A program made the position numbers and the translations under genes. Of a stretch of 64,000 nt of DNA, positions 12,401-27,600 are shown piece by piece (within the stretch, counting starts at the first letter, position 1; each line of letters opens with the position of its first letter). This stretch comes from Hermatobates lingyangjiaoensis (Eukaryota > Arthropoda > Insecta > Hemiptera > Hermatobatidae): positions 62,001-126,000 of the forward strand of contig JAPFBL010000318.1 of assembly GCA_026182355.1 (NCBI GenBank), written 5' to 3'. The notes beneath the pieces were generated by a model. That model saw only the letters and a program-made list of their open reading frames with translations. It searched no databases and was not told where the DNA came from.

Positions 12401-15400
12401 ACAAGCAAAACTATTAAGAAAGCTAGTATAAAACGACTTTAATAAAATACTCACATGTTAAAACAGACAAGCTTTAAAATGTTTCGGATAAAATGTTTAG
12501 GCCCGAAGATGACCTACGATGGTCGAAAGCTTGTCTGTTTTAACATGTCAGTCTCTGGGATTATTTTTGATGACATGAAGTAAAAGGCCTCAGAGCATTT
12601 ATTTCTTTTGTTTTTATTTTTCCTTGTGGTTTAGACTTCATATATATATAAATAAATTACAACCAAATTTAAATTATCTTCCTAAGCAACCAACTAAAGA
12701 TAATAAAGAAAATAGCATATACAACGGCCACTGAAATATGGACAAAAGTGCTATGAAACTCATCAATTTGGAATAGTGATACCTGAAGATATGCATAATT
12801 AATGGTTATCCGTCAAGAAGAGTAACACACAGAATAAAGAAACACTGTTAGTTTTCAACTAAGTCCTGGTGGGTGATCTTCTTTTCGGGTGCTTCAAAGG
12901 TGTGTTTTCTGATGGCTCCGACTTGTAGATGCATAGAGAGGTGTCTTGAAATGGTGGTCGTCGTCATACAGGTGAATTTAACGTCAGCCAGGAGCTCGCA
13001 CTTTCTCAAATTGCATTTATACTTGTATGTGACATTCGACCTCTGTAATCCTGTAGATGTCAGGGCTGTTTTTGATAATCAGGCTCGCTGTGGTTTTTGA
13101 CTTATAGTGCATGCGGAGATAATTCGGTTATCTATATTTTTGCAGTTCACATTTCTTTTCTTTATTTTCTCTCCTTCCTTTTTGTCTACTCTTCATATTT
13201 TCTTTCATTCCTCTTCTCCTGACTCATTTTCTTCTTCTTTATCTTTTCTGTCTGTAATCCTTGTAGTTTATCCTATTATCAGTCATAATGTTTTGTATAA
13301 TCGTGACATAGGTCTTTTGCCACATAACTGATGCTGATTGATTTTTTCATCTTAGGAACACCATTGGTCTCATACGGCAATTAAAGGGCTCAATGTAAGA
13401 ACTTCAACCCTTTCTACGCCATCATAGTATAACCAAACGACTATGGATGAATAAAATCATAACAGACTAACTTGAATGTAGATGGAGTAATGGAGAGATT
13501 AAGCGCCTCTAATAGCCTCTAGAACTCAACTCCGACTTTCGGTTTTCACTGGCTACCCTCTTAACTGCTATATGCTGGGACAAACGAATGAAGAGGAGAT
13601 GGTGGCCAGGGGCTGGGCTTGACCGCCTTCCTTTCACATCCTTCCAACTTTCCAAATCATCCCCCTCTTATCCCAGCCCCAATCCAAGGCATTATGCGAT
13701 CCGTGCCTAAAGGATAGATGATGCATGGGCTACTGTATTATTAACGGAGCCTCAAAGGTTCCAGTCGACCATATTGAGTAACTAGTCTTACTCTGGTATG
13801 CAGTGCTATGCTGGTGCGGACAAAATACCACCGATAGAGCTTCAGGAATTTCCCCTGTATGATACTAAGGAGAAGGAAGTCCGGAGACCATCCTCCGGAA
13901 GCGCGGTGGGTCCAAAAGCGCTAACTAGTGGGAGCCAACCTTCTACAAGTGCACCTAAGGTTCTAAGGACGTTCTAAGGACGGAAGAAGACCGTCCCGAA
14001 GAAGGAGAAAGGAAGTCACTTTATTTAGAAGCGTAGGGAGCCTGAATGAACATTATCAATGATGGTTTTTGCACATTCTGCAAAGAAGAGGAAGAAATAC
14101 CGTTGAATCTGCTGACTGTCTGACTGACTGTCAGGCAACTTTGCTACACAGAGGCAGGTGCTTCGGGACACTCAACAAAACCATAGAAAAACTTTTACCA
14201 CAGGACCCAGCAAAAGTGCTGAGCTTCTTGGAGGCATTGAAGCTAACTGCTGGGGTACTTTTAGTACAGAAGGGGGGAAGTAAATCGTTTTTTTTTTTAA
14301 GATGCAGTGCTATAGTCATCCTCAAATAATAATAATAAAAATACAATTTGAATGTAGTTAATAACACCAGTTGTTGAAAAGCGTATTAATAAAATGACAA
14401 TACTTGAATTTGAAAAAAAATCTGCAATTTCATTAAATATTGCTATAAAAACTTAATAAACAGAAATTACAGAATTTCAAAAGTTACAAGGGTGAGTTGA
14501 ACAACCTTTAAATTGTGTATTATTCCTCTATAATATAATAAGGTCGAAGGGAGAGATACTTGACTAAATTCAAATAAAATGAACTTTTTTTATATGACTG
14601 TTTGTTGATATTAACTGATGAGAGGTTGAACAATTTCCAGATATAAAGTATCACTAAATAATACTTCAGCCAGAACAAAAAATGAATTTTACTGAAAGCA
14701 ATAAAAAGGATATTAAATTAACCCATATTCTTTCCATATTGTTCAGTAAACCACTTCTAAAAAGAAATTTTCATTTTAAATTCATTTTTACATTTATTAC
14801 TTTATATTATTTTGCAATATTTTTGCCTTACAATTTGATTAAAATCGATGAAAGTCAAATGGCTTGTAAAGAAAAAGAATAATTTGAGTGGAGTTTATCT
14901 TGAGGGTCTAGCAATAGATTTAACATCCTAATATCATAATTCAGATTGAATTATACGTGAATAAAACTGTCTTACTTTACACAGTATGATTCCATTAATG
15001 TTTAGAATGGATGGGCACAAAATTTATTTGAACACACTATGGAACATTACAGTATTAAAAATTTACGTGATGTATGAAACCTGGCTAAACTAGATATTCT
15101 TTCAACTCAGGAGTTATGCAAGCAGTTATTGTGTTGTATTTACTCATGATTAGAGAGAAAAGAATCACTAAGTCTTCATACATAAAAAGGATTTAATCAA
15201 AGATGCATATGAAACACTTAGTGGTAATGGTCAGGTTACATCTACAATATAAAAAAAAATAAAATTAAATAGAAGAAAACAACCAAAATTTAAATTGTTC
15301 TATAAAGGAGTTACATATCTGCCTCAGTAAGGTGCTGTTGACTGATTAGGGACTCAAAGGACTTCCTCTGTTCTTTGACAAGTAGTGTCCTTTGAGTCTC

Positions 15401-18400
15401 TAATCAGTCAACGTCACCTTACTGAAGCAGATATGTAACTTCTTTTAGTTTATATTTTAGTTTAAATTTTGGCTGTTTTCCTCTATTTCATTTTGAAATT
15501 TCTATGCATATTTTTGTTTATATTCTAGATGTAAGCTGACCATAGACACTAAGTGTTAGAAACGTGTCGATTGATTAAATAATTTTTGTATTTAACCTGT
15601 TTTGGCATTATATCGCGCACCCAGCTTTACAGCCATATCGCAGTAAGTTTGTATTTAACTACCTCTAACTTTGTGTTTTAGACTCTAACCGCCTCTAAAC
15701 TTCGTCCGATTGGTTTCAATTCGAGTGCGGATATACTGCGTCCTCATCAGAGGTGGTAATTGTGTTCACTGAGCGCGTTGACGACTAGGGACTAAAGGAC
15801 TGCCTCTTCTTAAGCACGACTTCCTTTAGCCAACCAGAGGTACCTTTGAAGCATTTGACTCTTTTTCTTTGAAAGGTTTAAATTTTGGCGTTTTCCCAAT
15901 TTTTTTTAAATTTCTATGTCTTTTGTCGATCCCCAAAAGGACCATATTAATAAGTTTAGAAATTGCGATTGATTAAATAATTTTTGTATTCACCGTTTTG
16001 CATTAACGGCGTCAAGCTTACACCATATGAAATTTGATTTAACACCCAATTTGTGTTAGACTAAAACAGCTTCTAAATTGCTGTTGGTTCAATTTCGATG
16101 CGATCTAGTCCATCATGAGAAGTGTGTAATTTTTCATTGATCGTAAGACCAACATACGCAGGTACCATTGAACGATCTGTCACAGCACAAGGAAAGCTTG
16201 AAATCATTTTTTATACAAAAAAATATTTTTTCAGGTATTGGACCATTTATGTGTTACATTTAGAACTGAATTTTCTAAAATCGCTGATATGGCGTTTTCT
16301 GCTATTCAACACTACATATTTATGTGAAGTTACTTTCGCAGCTTTAACATATTAAATCCCAATATTGCTCATCGCTAAAAAATGTAGAAGGGTCATACGT
16401 CCAGCAGTGTCAAACATTTCAACCAAGATTTAATTTGTTAAAAAATAAAAAACAGGCACATAAATCTCATTAAATTTTTTCCTTTAATTTTAATTTAATA
16501 CTTACCACTCAACGACTGCGTGCGAATATATATTTTCATATGTATCTGAATATTGTTACCTAATAAAAAAATCATCAAAAAATATTTATTTATCTTTCTT
16601 TTAGATTTATATGGGGTCGCCAGGAAACTCACAATCATAAATGAGGTCGTGAATGAAAAAAGTTTAAGAAGCCCTGGCTTAGACCCATTGAGTGTATGGG
16701 ATGGTGGCCTCTCGCTTTTTTGCGAGTTTAAAAAGTTTTCCAATAGAGAGTCTATATGATTCTCTGCAGCCACCACTCGCTGGTTCGTATCACCTTGTGG
16801 TTAGGTTTTCCAAACTCAGTCTCAACCCAGCTGGGTTCTGCGTGCCCCTCCATCTAAGTCCTCAGCGCACAATAAAGTAGCAACTCTCGGAGATGGGTGG
16901 TGTTTCAGTCAGTATTCTGCCTGCTGAGAGTTTGTTAGTCCCCAAAACTTGTTTTGGGAGTGCTTAAATTGCATTTAACCAACAACTACCATGGCCTAGT
17001 GAGAAAAAATCCTTTTTGTACGTGAAGACTTAGTGTTTCTTTTCATCTCTCAACATAGATTTTAAATCAAAATCCTGGATAAAGGGGAAATATATTACGA
17101 TAAGGAACAATTTTATACGAAAGAACCAACTAAAGCGGAAAAGTTTTTCGGAACCGTTTGAAGTTAAATCCATTCAATCCAGAATATATTTGGCCGGTAT
17201 ATACATATTAAACATTCTTTTCTAATGGGTTCTATATTTATATATTTTCATGAACTATTACCTCTACATGTGATCAAGGACTATGCAGGTTCTCCATAAG
17301 GGACAAAGACAGTGAGAGAAATACGCCTTTAATCCTGCTTATCCTTTCTGTTTGTAATAAAAAAGTGTTTAATGCTGAATTATTTGTTTGTTTTCAGTTC
17401 GGTTCTGACCAGGGATCTTAATTGTGAACGAGTCCTTTATATTTGACCAGTAGACGTGATCGTATTTGACGCGTATTTTACAAAAAAAAAATCAGAGATG
17501 ACTGTGGTATTTCAAAATATTATTTATGTGAGAATTACTTGTTCATAAAGCTAGTTATTCTGAATAGATAGCAGATCTTGAACTTTGGGAAACACCTTGT
17601 CTGTAAACAGAAAAAGTCTACGCAATGAAACCTACAAGAATTTTTGGTGTGCTATTCCATCGCATTACAATACGTATCTGGACCTGAACGGACTACAATT
17701 TAAGAACAGTCAGTGACAAAACAATAGAACGATGTTTATTTTACATATTGAAAAATAAACAAACAATAATAAATACCTATTTCGAATTACATAATGTGTG
17801 TATACATCTTCTTGGGACACCCTATATTTAATGAACAGTAATTACAGGATTGCATTTTCATATGAAAATACATTCACTAAACCCCTGAATTCTATCAAGT
17901 TAAAGATTCCTTATGCAAAAAAAAATCTTGAAAAATTTGAAACAATTAAATGAGTGAGGGAAAAGGATAGAGATAGACTAAGAGAAAGGGAAATTGAATG
18001 AAGGATAGAAACATGACAGGAATAAAAATATATAGAGTTATAGATAGGCAGAGAAATGTAGGTAGAGTGACAGAGACGAAAAAGAATTGAAGAAAAAAAA
18101 CGAATGAGCAAAGATCATAATTGTAGGCGTCAGAAAGGAAAATGAGTATTCATCGCACTCTTTTAACTTTTCTTTCTCATTTTCCAGAGTTTGACTATTT
18201 TCTTTTTTATATTATAAAAGAACTAAGGTTATACAGAATTCTTAATTGAATTTTTTTACCTGTCTAAACCAGACTATTGTTTTAGAAGAGATATATTCCA
18301 GTTTTTTTTTTCTATCTAAGCAGCCTAATATTATCAATGTTGGTATTAGTAAGATCTTTTAAATAATTAAAATTTAGTTTCTAATTTATCAATTGGTTTA

Positions 18401-21400
18401 TCGAGTAGGAATATTTTTTCTCTATTTTGAAATCTATACTATAATAAAAGAAACCGTGTCAGTCCGTCCCTCACAAATGTAAACAATTAGTCATCCATTT
18501 TTCAAGATGGATTTTATCTCTTATAGGTGTATTGCTCTTTGCCATAATCGGAATTTTATTAAATGTTTTTTCTTAGTTGCTAATTTTAGGTTTAATTTTT
18601 TGACATTTTATTTTCCTATAGTAAGTTTTTAGCGTTAAAAAAATTTTCTGAAAACAAAAAAATGTTCCATAACGCCTCTTTTTGTTAATTTAATTTTAAA
18701 AAGAAATACCTCATCTCATCCCTCCAATATTGCTCTATTTTTAGGTATATTTTGATTCTGTTCCGTCAAACCTTTCTGATTCTGATCTGAAATATCCTCA
18801 CAACCTTTCAGAATGAATCATTAGTCAAAATTTTTATATTTTAAGAAGCTTTACATTTTTACTTTACACATAGGCATGGATGTAAAGATAAGCATTATTT
18901 TAAGTTAGATATATTAGCATGATTCAAATGATAAAAACGTCTTTTGCTATGAAACTTAAAATACTATTAGCAAATGTACGAAATATGTCTCATTAGAATG
19001 ACACCATAGGAAATATATTTATTCTGTTTTTGAAAGATCATGATAGTATTTAAAATACATTTTCAAGGAGAGGCTACATTTCAATTAGGAATTTGTTATA
19101 AATCAGTTGACAATACGTTTAATTATTGTACAGTTGAGTCATGACTTTATGTTATTTATTATTACGTAAATAACCGTTTAATATTACTAACAGTACATGT
19201 TATATCCAATTATTAATAATATGATAATTCAAGATTTAAACAAACATTTTCGTGAATCATATATAAATTATGTCTTGTTATATTGGATATTTTTAACTAG
19301 ACTCAAAAAAATATTTTATTTAATCAACTGAAGCCTTAGGGCAACTTGAAAAGATCTAATTGACTAAATTAGTAATACAAATAAATTAATAATAAATAAA
19401 TTCAAAAATAGAGGTATTTTTTGTAATAAAGTTTAATTTTATTGATATAGAAATATATATTTTCATACTACTAGAAGTTAAATAACTTTTTATTCATGAA
19501 TGTATAAAAATTAACGGGTTTATAGGATTAATAACTAAGGGACATATTCTATAAACTAAGGTGAGGGTAGTACATCCCGGTCAGTCCTGAGGGGTCGGAA
19601 ACATAATGGTAATATCTTAAAGATGGGCTAGTAGACCTCAAAACTATAGTTTTAGTTATCAACACTATGCTCTTTCATTTATAATACCTACGGAATCGAT
19701 ATGGTTAATAACTAAGAGGTCAACATGATCTCATATTTAATAAATAAGATGGCACTTGCAATGCAGGAAATGGACAGTTCCTTCAGTCCTCAATTAGCAA
19801 AAACGAAAACCGTGACGACATCAAAACTACATTTTTACCAACACACACTGAAGCTAGATGTATAATAACTAAGGGGTCGATATGTTTAAAGATTGAGGGA
19901 AACACTTCCAACTGAGTAAGTTGACACTCACTGAGGCTACATGTATAATAACTAAGGGGCCGATATGATTAAAGATTGAAGGAAACACTTCCAACTGAGT
20001 AAGTTGACACTCACTAAGGCTATATGTATAATAACTAAGGGGCCGATATGTTTAAAGATTGAGGGAAACACTTCCAACTGAGTAAGTTGACACTCACTGA
20101 GACTACATGTATAATAACTAAGGGGCCGATATGTTTAAAGATTGAGGGAAACATTTCCAACTGAGTAAGTTGACTCTCCGGCCAGTCCTCCAGTAGTGGA
20201 AGCAATCAAATGTTGACGCCTCAAAACTATATCCTTACCAACTAACACACAAGGCTCTCATACTAATATAGTAAAGAACTAAATAGTCAGTTAAGAACTA
20301 AACGGTCTACACTTCTTACAACTAAGAGGCACATTTGCAATCGGGCAAGGTGACACGCCGGCAGACCACTGGTAGTTGACGTCATAAACATGAGGCAGTG
20401 GACCTCAAAACTATACTTTCACTCCAGGAAAACTATGCTATAAAACCATTTGACTCCAGGAAAGCACCGAGTATTACACTTTTAATATCGCAGTGATCTT
20501 ATATTAACTATGTATATATTTATAATAAAAAAATACTTCTTATTAACTACCATTTATGAATTCATAAACTTAAATACTAAATAGAAAATAGATTTATACC
20601 TGAAGCAGATTATCAGGAACTGCTTTCATGTCTTTCCCTCGAATTGTCAAACTGCGCACCTTCCTGGGCAGAATCCCCTTCATGTTCTGACCTAATGTAG
20701 GCACACCCTGAACCTTAAACAACATCAGTGCAATTTACTCATTAAACACATCTATTTAGGGCTCATCTTCATCCCTTGGAGAGGACATTAATCCAGTGTT
20801 CCACTTCGGCAATAGTTTAAATAAGAAAATCACGCCTGAAAACTAAAAAAGACATCACAATTTTCCACTTTTTACGATTTTTTTTTTTTTTAGAGTCTCA
20901 ATTGAGAATGAGAAAGAGACAGTGAATATTTTGTTTCTTTGTTTCTCTAGTGTTTATGGTGCTTACCATTCATATGACTTGATACTTGATTTTCATTTGT
21001 TTGTTTCTCATACCCATACTTAAAGGTTTTCAGTCTTAGGATTGTAAATAAAATACTTTTCTTATTTCGCAAACACTTTAGTTATGTGTGAGTTACAGTA
21101 CCAATGCGGTTTCTACGTCAGGAGCCCCTCACATTACTTTACAACAAGTTTATTCAAGCAAAGATCTTTAGCAAGTACCTGAATAATTCTGGCTTGGTAC
21201 TGGTACTTTGTAAAAGGAGTAACCTTTTTTTACTGATTAAACCAAGTGTTATACAAATGCTCTTTTATTTATTGAATGTATAACTATACGGGCTTAATTT
21301 ATGAATTGTGCAACTTCGAATTACTGTAAATTAAGGTTTACAGTAAACAAGTATCTATCATTTTAGCTTAGACCTCGGGTTATTTTTTATCGTTTAACCG

Positions 21401-24379
21401 ATCTCCTAGCGGGTGATAACGTCAGCCGTTTATCGGCTTTTTGTTTGATCAGTGATTCTACAGATTCTACATTGGGAATTTTAAGTTTTACCTAACTCAA
21501 GTGCATTTAGAGTAGGGATCTTTAATGAGTACCTGACATAGTACAGGATTGGGACCAACGGCTTATCACCCTCTCCCGGGGACGACGCACTCAGATTTAT
21601 TCACCTTCCGCATGAATAAATCGAAGGCCAGGTGGGGATCAAACCCCGGACTACCAGCCTAGAGGAGAGTACGTTAACTACTGAGCTAACCTGGCCCTTA
21701 GCCCTAGGGGGTTAGTGTCATTCAAATGCCCAAACTTGTCAGAAAAAATCTATCCTATAAATGAAGTCCACAAATTTAATATGTGTTTTGAATCTAAGAT
21801 TTATTAAGAACTTATATGTTTTTTTTATTTCACCACATACAGGCAAGTTTGGCTAACTTTTCTGAAAAGCATGAAAGGTTGGGCACATGAAAAGACTTAC
21901 GGTTAAGTCCAGCTCCCTCAAGGCGTAGTTACGCTCTAGCCAGCGAGAGAACTTATAGCCTGGTAGCTTAAGGCTGCTGAGGTGGACTTTTCTGAGGATC
22001 GCCAGTTCTCCTAGTGACTCCCACTGACATATGAAACAAACAAATCAAACACAGCCAATGTTATTTACTTACAGATCAGCTTCTCAACTATGTTGTGTTC
22101 ATCTAATAACCTTAATCAACATTTTCTAAACATTACATAATCAATTTCTCTCTTTTAAGAATTCCCGATAGTACCGTATTTGACGGCATATAAGACGCAC
22201 TCTTTTACCCAAAAAAAGACTCTCAAAATCCCTTGTGTCTTGTACACTAAGTTGAGGTCTCTTGTAGGCTAAACTTTCCACTGATGCCTACTCTTTTCTC
22301 CACTGACTAAGACTTTCTCCACAACATGACTAACTATTACTACATATTATGTTATCTTCATTAATTTAATAATTTAATAAAAAAATCCCGGTTTTTATTA
22401 ATTTTTATGTTTGAAGATTCTGCAAACATGTATTTTTATATCTTAGTTAGAATGTATATGTAGAGATAGGTCCATAGAAGTACAGAAAGCAATGCTTCTC
22501 CTATAAATAACAAAATAATTCAAACTATAATATATGTTTTATAAGATTGTACTGATAATACAATACAATAATGTACTGACATCTTTTACTTCAGACTTTA
22601 ATTATTAGCAATAATTGTCATTTAATTAAGTTAATTTTAAAGCATTATAATTATAATTCTCGGATTCTTTTATTTTTTGAAATTCTCGTTTTGGAAATTT
22701 GGCGATTTTAATGTACAACTCCTGAATTTACAACAAAATGAATCTACAGATAAATTAAATTTCAGTGAAAAATATGTAATAGATTTCTACAAAATGACCT
22801 GAATTATCATACATCAAACTCGACAAAAGGGATGTTTTGAAGGTTGAGGTCTAGGATGTGGAGGAACTCTTTAAAAGTGTTGTTCTTAGTGATGGAGGAG
22901 ATGGCAGTATTGGCGACGTTAAGCGATCTCAGCTGAGGCAGTCGTGGCATGGTTTGAAGAGGGTTGTGGGATATGTCGAGATGTCGGAGACTGGTCAGGT
23001 TGGCTGCTGTCTCAGGAGGCACGAAAGTCATTAGGTTGGTTGACAGATTCAGAGTGAGTAGACAGCTCAGAGGCAGAGCAGGTATCTGTATCAAAAATCA
23101 ATTTACTGAGAGCTTTAGCTATTGCACGTCGGAATAATCCAGCTGACAATCTAATTCTGTTATGAGCTGAATACTTGAATATTCTAAAATAAACTAATAT
23201 ATCCCAAACTACTAATTATCCCCATCTGCAAATTACTACCTTATTACACGCTATAATTAACTTCATTATCTCTTTATCAGCCTAACTAGGAAAAAACATA
23301 CAATTGATATTTAACAGTCATTTCTGAAATTAAAATTCCACGATTCTGCACACAGATTCACCACATTTTGTGGCATAATTTTTCAAGAATTCATCAAGGA
23401 CTAGTGCACTGTCATGAGTTTCTGGTGCCTGGGTTGTATTCTACTTGGGGAGCTGTCCTTCCTTGGAACTTTGCCGTAATATAAATATATTGATTAACTA
23501 ATTTGCACTAATGTATTATATTATTTTTGTCATAAAATAATTGATTTTTTTTAATTCTGTTTAAAATTTTTTTTATTTAAAAATTACTAACTTCTCTTTT
23601 GGACGAGATTAGATTTTAAAGAAGCAATTATAAGAGGTTGTATGTTTCTTAAAGATACTGACATAGCTGAGGGAGGTGTTAGATAGATCGAGGTGGGTGA
23701 GAGTGCGCTCCAAAGGCGCCAGGTCTTCTCCACTGACGTGAAGAGAGTTGTGAGATAGCGAAAGCGACCAGAGCATCTGCAGTGACGTGAAGCTTGACCC
23801 GATTTCTGTCAGCCTGTTACCAGACAAGTCAAGGCTTCTTAACGTCTGAAACAACACACCGCCATGCAAAGCTCAGGGATATTCATGAAAGTGAATATAC
23901 ATATAAATTCACAAAGTGTTCTTGACCTCTTCATTGAACACAGTATTTTATACGTTTTTTTGAGGGCTATTTCTTGAGAACAATTACTTCCGAGACATAC
24001 AAAATACAAAAAAACCATACCAAATATTGTTGTTATAAATTACAAGATTTTAGAACAATCACGTGAAATAAAAATCAACGTCTAATCCGCAATAATAAAT
24101 AAAAAAAGATGTTAGTATTTTCTATGACTAGAACTAATCGAAAACAAATATATATATAATATAATATATATATATATACAACAAGATTTAACATAAACAC
24201 GTGAAACAACAATCAACGGTCCAACCATAGTATGAAAAGAGAAATTTCCCTTTTTATATTGTGGTTTATATCATTATAAATATATATATATATATGATCA
24301 AACCACAATAAGAAATGGGAAAACAAGACTAAGATCTTTCAACCGTAACAAGCGGTCTTCGTCAGAGTCAAAAACCCAA

Positions 24380-24428
<49 letters not shown>

Positions 24429-24609
24429 GAAGTTACAGCTAGAGAACACAAGAAAAAGGACGAACACTCACGAATCTCGATTATTTCGGCGTCTTGCCGT
24501 CTTCAGGAGAGTAGAAAGAAAGAAAATAAAATAAAAGGAAAAAGAATGAAGGAACGGAGACGTAAATGCGTCCACTGGCCGATGTAAACACTCATAAACA
24601 CTTTACTTC

Positions 24610-24661
<52 letters not shown>

Positions 24662-27600
24662 AATGCATATATATACATGTGATCAAACCACAATAAGAAA
24701 TGGGAAAACAAGTCTAAGATATTTGAACCGCAACAACCGGTCTTCGTCAGATTCAAAAACCCAACTGAAACACTAGATGCAGAAAACATTTGGTGAGGGG
24801 TTTTCTGCATCTAGTGTTTCAGTTGGGTTTTTGAATCTGACGAAGACCGGTTGTTGCGGTTCAAAGATCTTAGACTTGTTTTCCCATTTCTTATTGTGGA
24901 TTGATCATTGATTGTTATTTTACGTGTTTAAGTGAAATCTTTATATATATAAATAACAATGAAATTTTAGGTGAGCTGGGATTATAGAAGGCATAATTGT
25001 TGCCAAGAGAACTTTAAAAATTAAGAAGTATTAAAGTATTATGAAAACTTAGAATACACTTCCATGTCAGAAACAGATAAGAATCTGTAATTATATTATA
25101 GATGACAATAGATTGTCACGCTATTGTTATCGTTTTATTGCATAAAACAGAAATAGATGAAAAAGGTGTCTGAAAAAGTGTATATACTAATTTTAATATG
25201 CAAGGAAGTGTTTGGAAATGATACTGACTAATCTCAAATTCAAACCAAACTTTCATAAAAAATTTGCACTGAAACTTTAATTAGCATTGAAAATTATTTA
25301 TACTTCATGTAAAAAATGGTAAAATCTGAAAAAATTGTAGTTGTTAACTTATAATATAGAAAATAAGTTAAAATCAATTCATTAAAAGAGTGAGCTTTGC
25401 TGACAGCAATAAATGTTTAACATTTAAAATTGTATTATCTGGAATATTACTGTTCTTCAATAATTTTGAGTCAGTTTAAGAGAGAATTGTTTAAAAAAGT
25501 CCCAGTAAGTAAACAAACAAGTCGTTATACATTATAAGGTGATTTGATATAGCTACATACATTATTCATGTCACTTTATCTAAGTGAATTATTTTGTTTG
25601 TTGTCACAGTTTTAAGATTTTTCTCTCCTATATATATTCGTATATATTAGAACGTAAAATATTACATGAAGACAATTCTGAGAAGGGATTTTTTTCAAAT
25701 ATCAGACTGATTTCAGTCTGATTTACTTGTTATAAATAGAACAATTTACAGAGTTTTCTTTAGGTTTTTGATGGTCGCTAAGTAATCCTCATAAAGAATC
25801 TTAAGCATAGAGATACAACATAAGTAATTGGAGTTATGAACTTTGCCTTATCCATTTCAAACAGTTCATAACTTTTTCATTTTCTTTACTTCATATTATC
25901 TTAGAAGTGCTTTATATCACTGTATTGATACAGAACTCTGAGTGACTTACTGATGCAATATTATTATAAACTTCCGATATACCTCGTAACTTGTTGATGC
26001 AGTTGTTCGACCGGTTTTTCATAGGTTGCATTATCCAACGGGACTAAAAGTAGTTAAGGCATTCAAAGATATAGATACCTACAAAATAAATAGTATCAAT
26101 GTCTATATTTCTTATTGTTAAGTTTTGTTTTAATTTATTTTTATTCTTTTATAATTTAAGTTGTCGTTATGCCCTTTCTGTCGTATTATCGTGTTTTAAT
26201 ATATAAAAGAGAATAAAAAGAAAGAATCAAATAAATTAAAACAAATATTAATGCTAAGAAATTAGCCATTGGTGATACTGATTTTGTAGGTATTTATATC
26301 ACTGGATTCTGTAAGCACGATTAGTCCCATTCGGTGATGTAGTTGTTGGATGACTCCATCAGCAAGTTATGAGGTATGCCGGAAAGTTATAATATTTTTG
26401 TTTTTACTAACTTCTGTGGTATCAACAATATGCATGAATCTGCTGATGGTTTGATATAATTTATATTGATACTGACGAAGAATCTACTGAAACTGTCGGA
26501 AGAAGGAAGAACATTGATTCTGTTGTAGCTGAGATCTAGATGAAGGAGTTTGGAAGCGGAGGCTGGCGATAGTGCCGTAAGAGGAGGTCTTGTCATGAGG
26601 TTATGAGATAGATCAAGGGAGGTGAGGTGTGATGAAGTGACTGCCGAGTCCATGATGGAGGTGATGAGGTTGTGCGAAAGGTCCATCCTGCGCAGCGAAG
26701 TCATTGCAGAGAACAGTCTTTTAGGGATTTCTAGTAGTTTGTTGTGAGACAGCGAAAGGACCTGAACCAACAGTCAAAATCTCAGTTTTCTACATACCAT
26801 TATAAACAAACAACATTTTTTAATGAAAACTTCTTTACGGAACAAAGTTGTCTGAATTATAGGCAATTTTCTTTTAAGAAAACTAATTATGAGATAATGC
26901 CATTTAAATTACATATATGCATTGCCTTTTTTATTTTCTAAATTTGTAAAAGTTTATGAAGTGAAGTTTAAATATTGATCTTCTTCTCGAAGAAAACTAC
27001 TAATAAAATTGTTTTCTGGGTCTAATGAAGGAGTGAAGATAAAGAAAGTATACTAGGAATAGATATCATTTGGTACCAAGTGAAAGACGTTTAGAAAATC
27101 TTCCAAGGTATTACAGTCCAGTCAAAGGATACAAAAACTACAAAGTAACAACTAGCACATTTCAATTGGAGACTCTTCTAAATGTAAGATAGAAGAATTG
27201 CAGAGCAACAACTTGCACATTTCAATTGGAGACTCTTCTAAATGAAAGATAGAAGAACTATAGATTAACAACTAGCATATTTCAATTAGAGACTCTTCTA
27301 AATGTAGGATAGAAGAACTATAGATTAACAACTAGCACATTTCACTTAGAGACTCCTCTAAATGTAAGATAGAATAACTGCAGAGCAACAACTTGCACAT
27401 TTCAACTAGAGACTCTTCTAAATGAAAGATAGAAGAACTATTGATTAACAACTAGCACATTTCAATTAGACTCTTCTAAATGAATGATAGAAGAACTATT
27501 GACTAACAACTAGCACATTTACTCTTCCAAATGCAAGATAGAAGAACTATAGAGCAACAACTATCACATTTCAATTAGAGACTCTTCTAAAAGCAAGATA

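Larger units (their letters stand above)
24178..24430. mobile_element. Penelope-type tail with TA-repeat junctions
   Basis: It contains TTGTGGTTTATATC and, on the minus strand, the full tail CTGACGAAGACCGCTTGTTA through AAAGATCTTAGTCTTG, flanked on both sides by TATATA runs. It is the same family as 46430-46510, 59930-60170 and 62070-62420. Confidence 0.65.

Noticed and set aside
12873..13100. A 75-codon plus-strand frame.
   Set aside because: It is the antisense shadow of the Penelope endonuclease relic on the minus strand, which has recognisable family motifs.
24592..24810. A 72-codon minus-strand frame rich in Ile and Tyr.
   Set aside because: It is produced by a TATATA microsatellite and one arm of a palindrome.
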